Origin: Candidatus Omnitrophota bacterium
GTDB taxonomy: Bacteria > Omnitrophota > Koll11 > JAHIPI01
NCBI GenBank assembly: GCA_028718265.1
Contig: JAQUMG010000006.1
Coordinates: 1-25,232, forward strand
Reading direction: 5' to 3'
DNA length: 25,232 nucleotides
Position 1 is the stretch's first letter, and every line of letters begins with the position of its first letter. The notes beneath the pieces were generated by a model that did no database searches, was not told the DNA's origin, and worked only from the letters and a program-made list of their open reading frames with translations. Below are positions 22,859 through 25,232 of the stretch, piece after piece. The position numbers and the translations under genes are program-made.

Positions 22859-23029
22859 TTATTGCTGCTCAGAGGCCTTGTCGTTATCTTCCACAAACCT
22901 CTTTATCTCCTCCAGGTTTTCCAACATCATCTTCGCCTTGCTGATCCCGAAAGCGAATGGATACTTATCGTTCTCATCTCTCTTTAATATCAGCACCGGT
23001 TTACCTTTAAACTCGCTTCTCTCTACCAT
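22859..23029 (-). CDS. 56-residue small soluble protein, unknown function
   Basis: An open frame of 56 codons: ATG at 23029, TAA at 22859-22861. AAGGAG sits eight bases before the ATG, in the 17-base gap after the flippase stop, and a strong terminator follows, so it reads as the last gene of an operon. The protein starts MVERSEFKGKPVLILKR. It has a beta-like first part with an YPFAFG turn (about 23-28), then a charged helix (about 30-48, KMMLENLEEIKRF), and an acidic, Gln-rich tail. It has no signal peptide or membrane segment. I do not recognise the family. The ribosome site, position and terminator make it a convincing gene despite its size. Confidence 0.78.
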   Translation of the reverse strand: MVERSEFKGKPVLILKRDENDKYPFAFGISKAKMMLENLEEIKRFVEDNDKASEQQ

Positions 23030-23046
23030 CTCCCCTTCTCCTTTTC

Positions 23047-24273
23047 TTATTTTTCAACTGCCACATGCCGCGTCTTTGCTTCATATATCCAGAAGATCCA
23101 TACGAAAGCAAATATCTCGACAATAGTAAATGATACCGAGGCACCAATCATACCATATTTTGGGATAATTATAAAGTTTATTAATAAACTTAAGGCCGCG
23201 CTCGCGGCCGTCTGTATCATCACGTCTTTTTCCATGCCGCACGCTATCAGGCCCGTCGAATACGGCAGGTTGAATAAGACGAAGACCAGTCCGACTATCA
23301 TGATATTCAGAGGGACGACCGCCGGCACATACTCATTGCCTACCGCGAAGATCACCGCCTTTTCGCATACGAAGATGCCCGGCAGGAGCACAAAGGCGGT
23401 AAGGATCGCTCCGAGCTTCAAAAACTTGCGCGTGGTATCCCTGAAGACCGCGGGATCGTTGCACAAAGCATATGAGAGCCTCGGCAATACGGCGTTTGTC
23501 AAAAAGATCATAAAGAGGATGACGGCGCCGACGACCCTCCGGGCGATCGTAAAATACCCGACCTCCTGTATCGGCCGGAACAGGCCCAGTATGAATATAT
23601 CGAGCCCGTTATAAACCTGGGCGAATATGGATATCGACCATATGACGAGCGAACTCGACAGATATGACAGCATCTTCTTCAGGTCATCCATCTTCAGCAG
23701 TACCCTGAACTTCAGGATCTTAAGGTAGGTGATCACTACCGGAAGAGTAGATACAAAATAGATGACGGGCGCCCTCAAGAGGTCCGACGGTTTTTTGACA
23801 AATAGATACGTGAGCCCCAGCTGGAGTATGGATGTAACTGCAAAAGACAAGAAGACCATCCCCATCTTCTCTACGCCCTGGAAGGCCCACTCCGTAGCAA
23901 GAGAGAACGTGAAGAGCATTAAGGATGTCAATATGATGGCGCTCTTAAGGATGGCTGAATGCGAAGATAAGGATGTTACGATCACCACAAGGAAAAACAA
24001 TATGCTGGCCGCTACAAAGCGAAAGGAGACGATCTCTGAGGCATACTCCGGGACGCGCCGGCTGTTCTTCGCGACCTCCCTGATGCCGTAGGTGGACAGG
24101 CCCATATCAACGAAGTTGGCCAGGAAGAACATGATGGTGAGGGCGTATGAAAAGTATCCGAAAGCGTCCGGCCCCAGCACCCTGGCCAGATATATGAAGA
24201 GTATCGTGCCGAAGATACTGCTCACGATATTCGCGGCGCCAAGCCATGTAAAATTTTTTGAAAGCTTTTCCAC
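23047..24273 (-). CDS. Oligosaccharide flippase (MOP superfamily, RfbX/Wzx-like)
   Basis: 408 residues and about twelve hydrophobic segments. The N-terminus (SKNFTWLGAANIVSSIFGTI, about 5-24), then FIYLARVLGPDAFGYFSYALT, MGLSTYGIREVAKN and FQGVEKMGMV is the classic start of RfbX-type polysaccharide flippases. It is a second flippase in this window, unlike the WzxC-type one of the polysaccharide operon, so it probably moves a different lipid-linked glycan. The start is GTG, ten bases after the AsmA-like stop, with only a weak purine-rich site. The 56-residue gene follows in the same unit. Confidence 0.88.
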   Translation of the reverse strand: MEKLSKNFTWLGAANIVSSIFGTILFIYLARVLGPDAFGYFSYALTIMFFLANFVDMGLSTYGIREVAKNSRRVPEYASEIVSFRFVAASILFFLVVIVTSLSSHSAILKSAIILTSLMLFTFSLATEWAFQGVEKMGMVFLSFAVTSILQLGLTYLFVKKPSDLLRAPVIYFVSTLPVVITYLKILKFRVLLKMDDLKKMLSYLSSSLVIWSISIFAQVYNGLDIFILGLFRPIQEVGYFTIARRVVGAVILFMIFLTNAVLPRLSYALCNDPAVFRDTTRKFLKLGAILTAFVLLPGIFVCEKAVIFAVGNEYVPAVVPLNIMIVGLVFVLFNLPYSTGLIACGMEKDVMIQTAASAALSLLINFIIIPKYGMIGASVSFTIVEIFAFVWIFWIYEAKTRHVAVEK

Positions 24274-24283
24274 TGATAATCTT

Positions 24284-25232
24284 CTACTTTTTCATCAGGC
24301 CCTTGAACAGTTCTATATAATCCTTTATATTGTCCGCGCTGCTATTGGAGCCGCCCGAACCGCCCGATCCCTCCTGTATCGCCGTCGATATCTTATCTAC
24401 GGCCATAGAGACAAGCGCAGCCTTGGATTTAGGGCCAAGAAAAAATTTTGGCTCTGTCATGTCCCCTTTTATCTTAAAGTCGAAGACTATCTCGCCATAA
24501 GGCGTTGCGAAGTATTTTACGAGGTCCGGCACCGTCGTCTCCCAGAAGATCGCGTTCTCATACCCCCTCTTTACGTAAAATTTAAGCCCGGAGAGCCGCA
24601 ATTCATCGCTGGAACCTATATTGCCGTTATTGAAATCGCAGATAAGGAGCCCGGAAACCCTTCCGGCCTTGAATACAAGCGGAGAATACCTGTCGTAGTA
24701 CGGCTCGAAAGTCACTATATCAACATTGTGAATGTCGAACCTGTTCGCCATAGTAAGCCGCGGAGTCGTAGGGTCAAGGCTTATGTCCCACTTAATGACC
24801 TGGCCGGTGTCACCGTTGATGTTCCCCTCTCCCGTAGAATCGAGCGTAAGGACCCTGGTGTAGTGCTCGTCCATCCTGAGCACGCCTTCGCCGTTGATAT
24901 TTTCAAATGTGATCACGCCCGGTTTCCGCCTGGCAAAACTATCCGCGAAAATTATCTCTGCGTTCCTGATCGTGAATTTTTCCGGCAATTTTATCGGCTC
25001 GGCAGACTGCTTCTTCTCCGGGGCCTGCGCCGGCGCCTGAGAGTTCCGCGCCGCCTTCCTCTCCTCGGTCCTCTTCTTCGCGGAGGCCGCGGAAACCTTT
25101 TTCGCGATCAGCGTCCCTGCCTCGGCCAGATTCATCCTTCCGTCATCAAGCCGCTCTATATCCACTACGGCTCCGTCCACCACAGGATCGAAGAGTTCGA
25201 GGCCGTCGAAGATGGTCTTGCCCTTCAACTTG
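24284..25232 (-). CDS. AsmA/DUF748-like envelope protein, C-terminal part
   Basis: The frame is open to the edge of the window, and the N-terminal part lies outside. The first available start codon (TTG at 25228) sits inside what reads as continuous domain sequence, so I treat it as a 5'-truncated gene. The 315 visible residues begin with a GLELFDPVVDGAVVDIER strand and DDGRMNLAE turn typical of AsmA/DUF748 repeats. An Ala/Lys/Gln-rich linker (about 40-80) follows, then KFTIRNAEIIFADSF and a long run of short beta-strands with the TPYGEIVFDFKIKGDMTEPKF end characteristic of these proteins, closing with a Gly/Ser-rich tail. Members span the periplasm and help lipid transport to the outer membrane. 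It is upstream of the flippase in one operon. Confidence 0.75.
   Translation of the reverse strand, partial: KLKGKTIFDGLELFDPVVDGAVVDIERLDDGRMNLAEAGTLIAKKVSAASAKKRTEERKAARNSQAPAQAPEKKQSAEPIKLPEKFTIRNAEIIFADSFARRKPGVITFENINGEGVLRMDEHYTRVLTLDSTGEGNINGDTGQVIKWDISLDPTTPRLTMANRFDIHNVDIVTFEPYYDRYSPLVFKAGRVSGLLICDFNNGNIGSSDELRLSGLKFYVKRGYENAIFWETTVPDLVKYFATPYGEIVFDFKIKGDMTEPKFFLGPKSKAALVSMAVDKISTAIQEGSGGSGGSNSSADNIKDYIELFKGLMKK

Overview
The window looks like one chromosomal contig from a diderm (Gram-negative-type) bacterium. An LptC-like LPS-transport protein, an AsmA/DUF748-like envelope protein and a Wzx/ligase polysaccharide locus all imply an outer membrane. The style (AT-rich polysaccharide island between GC-richer envelope genes, CHASE2-PP2C phosphatase, giant golvesin/beta-helix/CarboxypepD_reg surface protein) reminds me of uncultivated PVC-like lineages such as Omnitrophota. 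That placement is an impression; no rRNA or marker gene is present. Apart from one plus-strand gene, everything is on the minus strand.

Layout, low to high coordinates. (1) 1-1343: a Fic-domain protein with a built-in inhibitory helix, overlapping by ATGA the start of a papain-like (C1) peptidase that runs off the window. A compact promoter region with three copies of one 11-base half-site controls the pair. (2) 1482-3320: a divergently transcribed secreted glycoside-hydrolase-like protein with clan GH-A catalytic motifs, apparently made from a leaderless transcript. (3) 14090-3323: a tightly packed nine-gene polysaccharide operon: FemAB/GNAT-like protein, polysaccharide deacetylase, Wzx flippase, O-antigen ligase/polymerase-type protein, two tandem family-2 glycosyltransferases sharing an exactly identical 333-bp 5' end, a GT4-WecG/TagA fusion, a GT39/ArnT-like membrane glycosyltransferase and a final GT4. 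A 15-bp perfect hairpin separates it from the next block. (4) 20445-14159: an LptC-like protein with its own promoter, then a 1878-residue secreted surface protein ending in two identical golvesin-like modules (370-bp exact repeat). (5) 22422-20506: a CHASE2-PP2C (SpoIIE/RsbU-type) membrane phosphatase, again with a leaderless-type promoter. (6) 25232-22449: an AsmA-like protein (5' end outside the window), a second MOP flippase, a 56-residue small protein, a strong terminator and a small membrane protein.

As a whole the window is a cell-surface locus: glycans are assembled on the cytoplasmic side, flipped, polymerised or ligated, deacetylated and possibly decorated with aminoacyl or lipid-linked sugar groups. 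Envelope transport factors, a large adhesin-like protein and a secreted glycosidase sit nearby. No initiating polyprenyl-phosphate sugar transferase and no Wza/Wzc-type export machinery lie in the window. I see no tRNA, rRNA, CRISPR array or transposase gene, and no gene-free stretch longer than about 300 bases. Family assignments rest on motifs read by eye; no database search was run.
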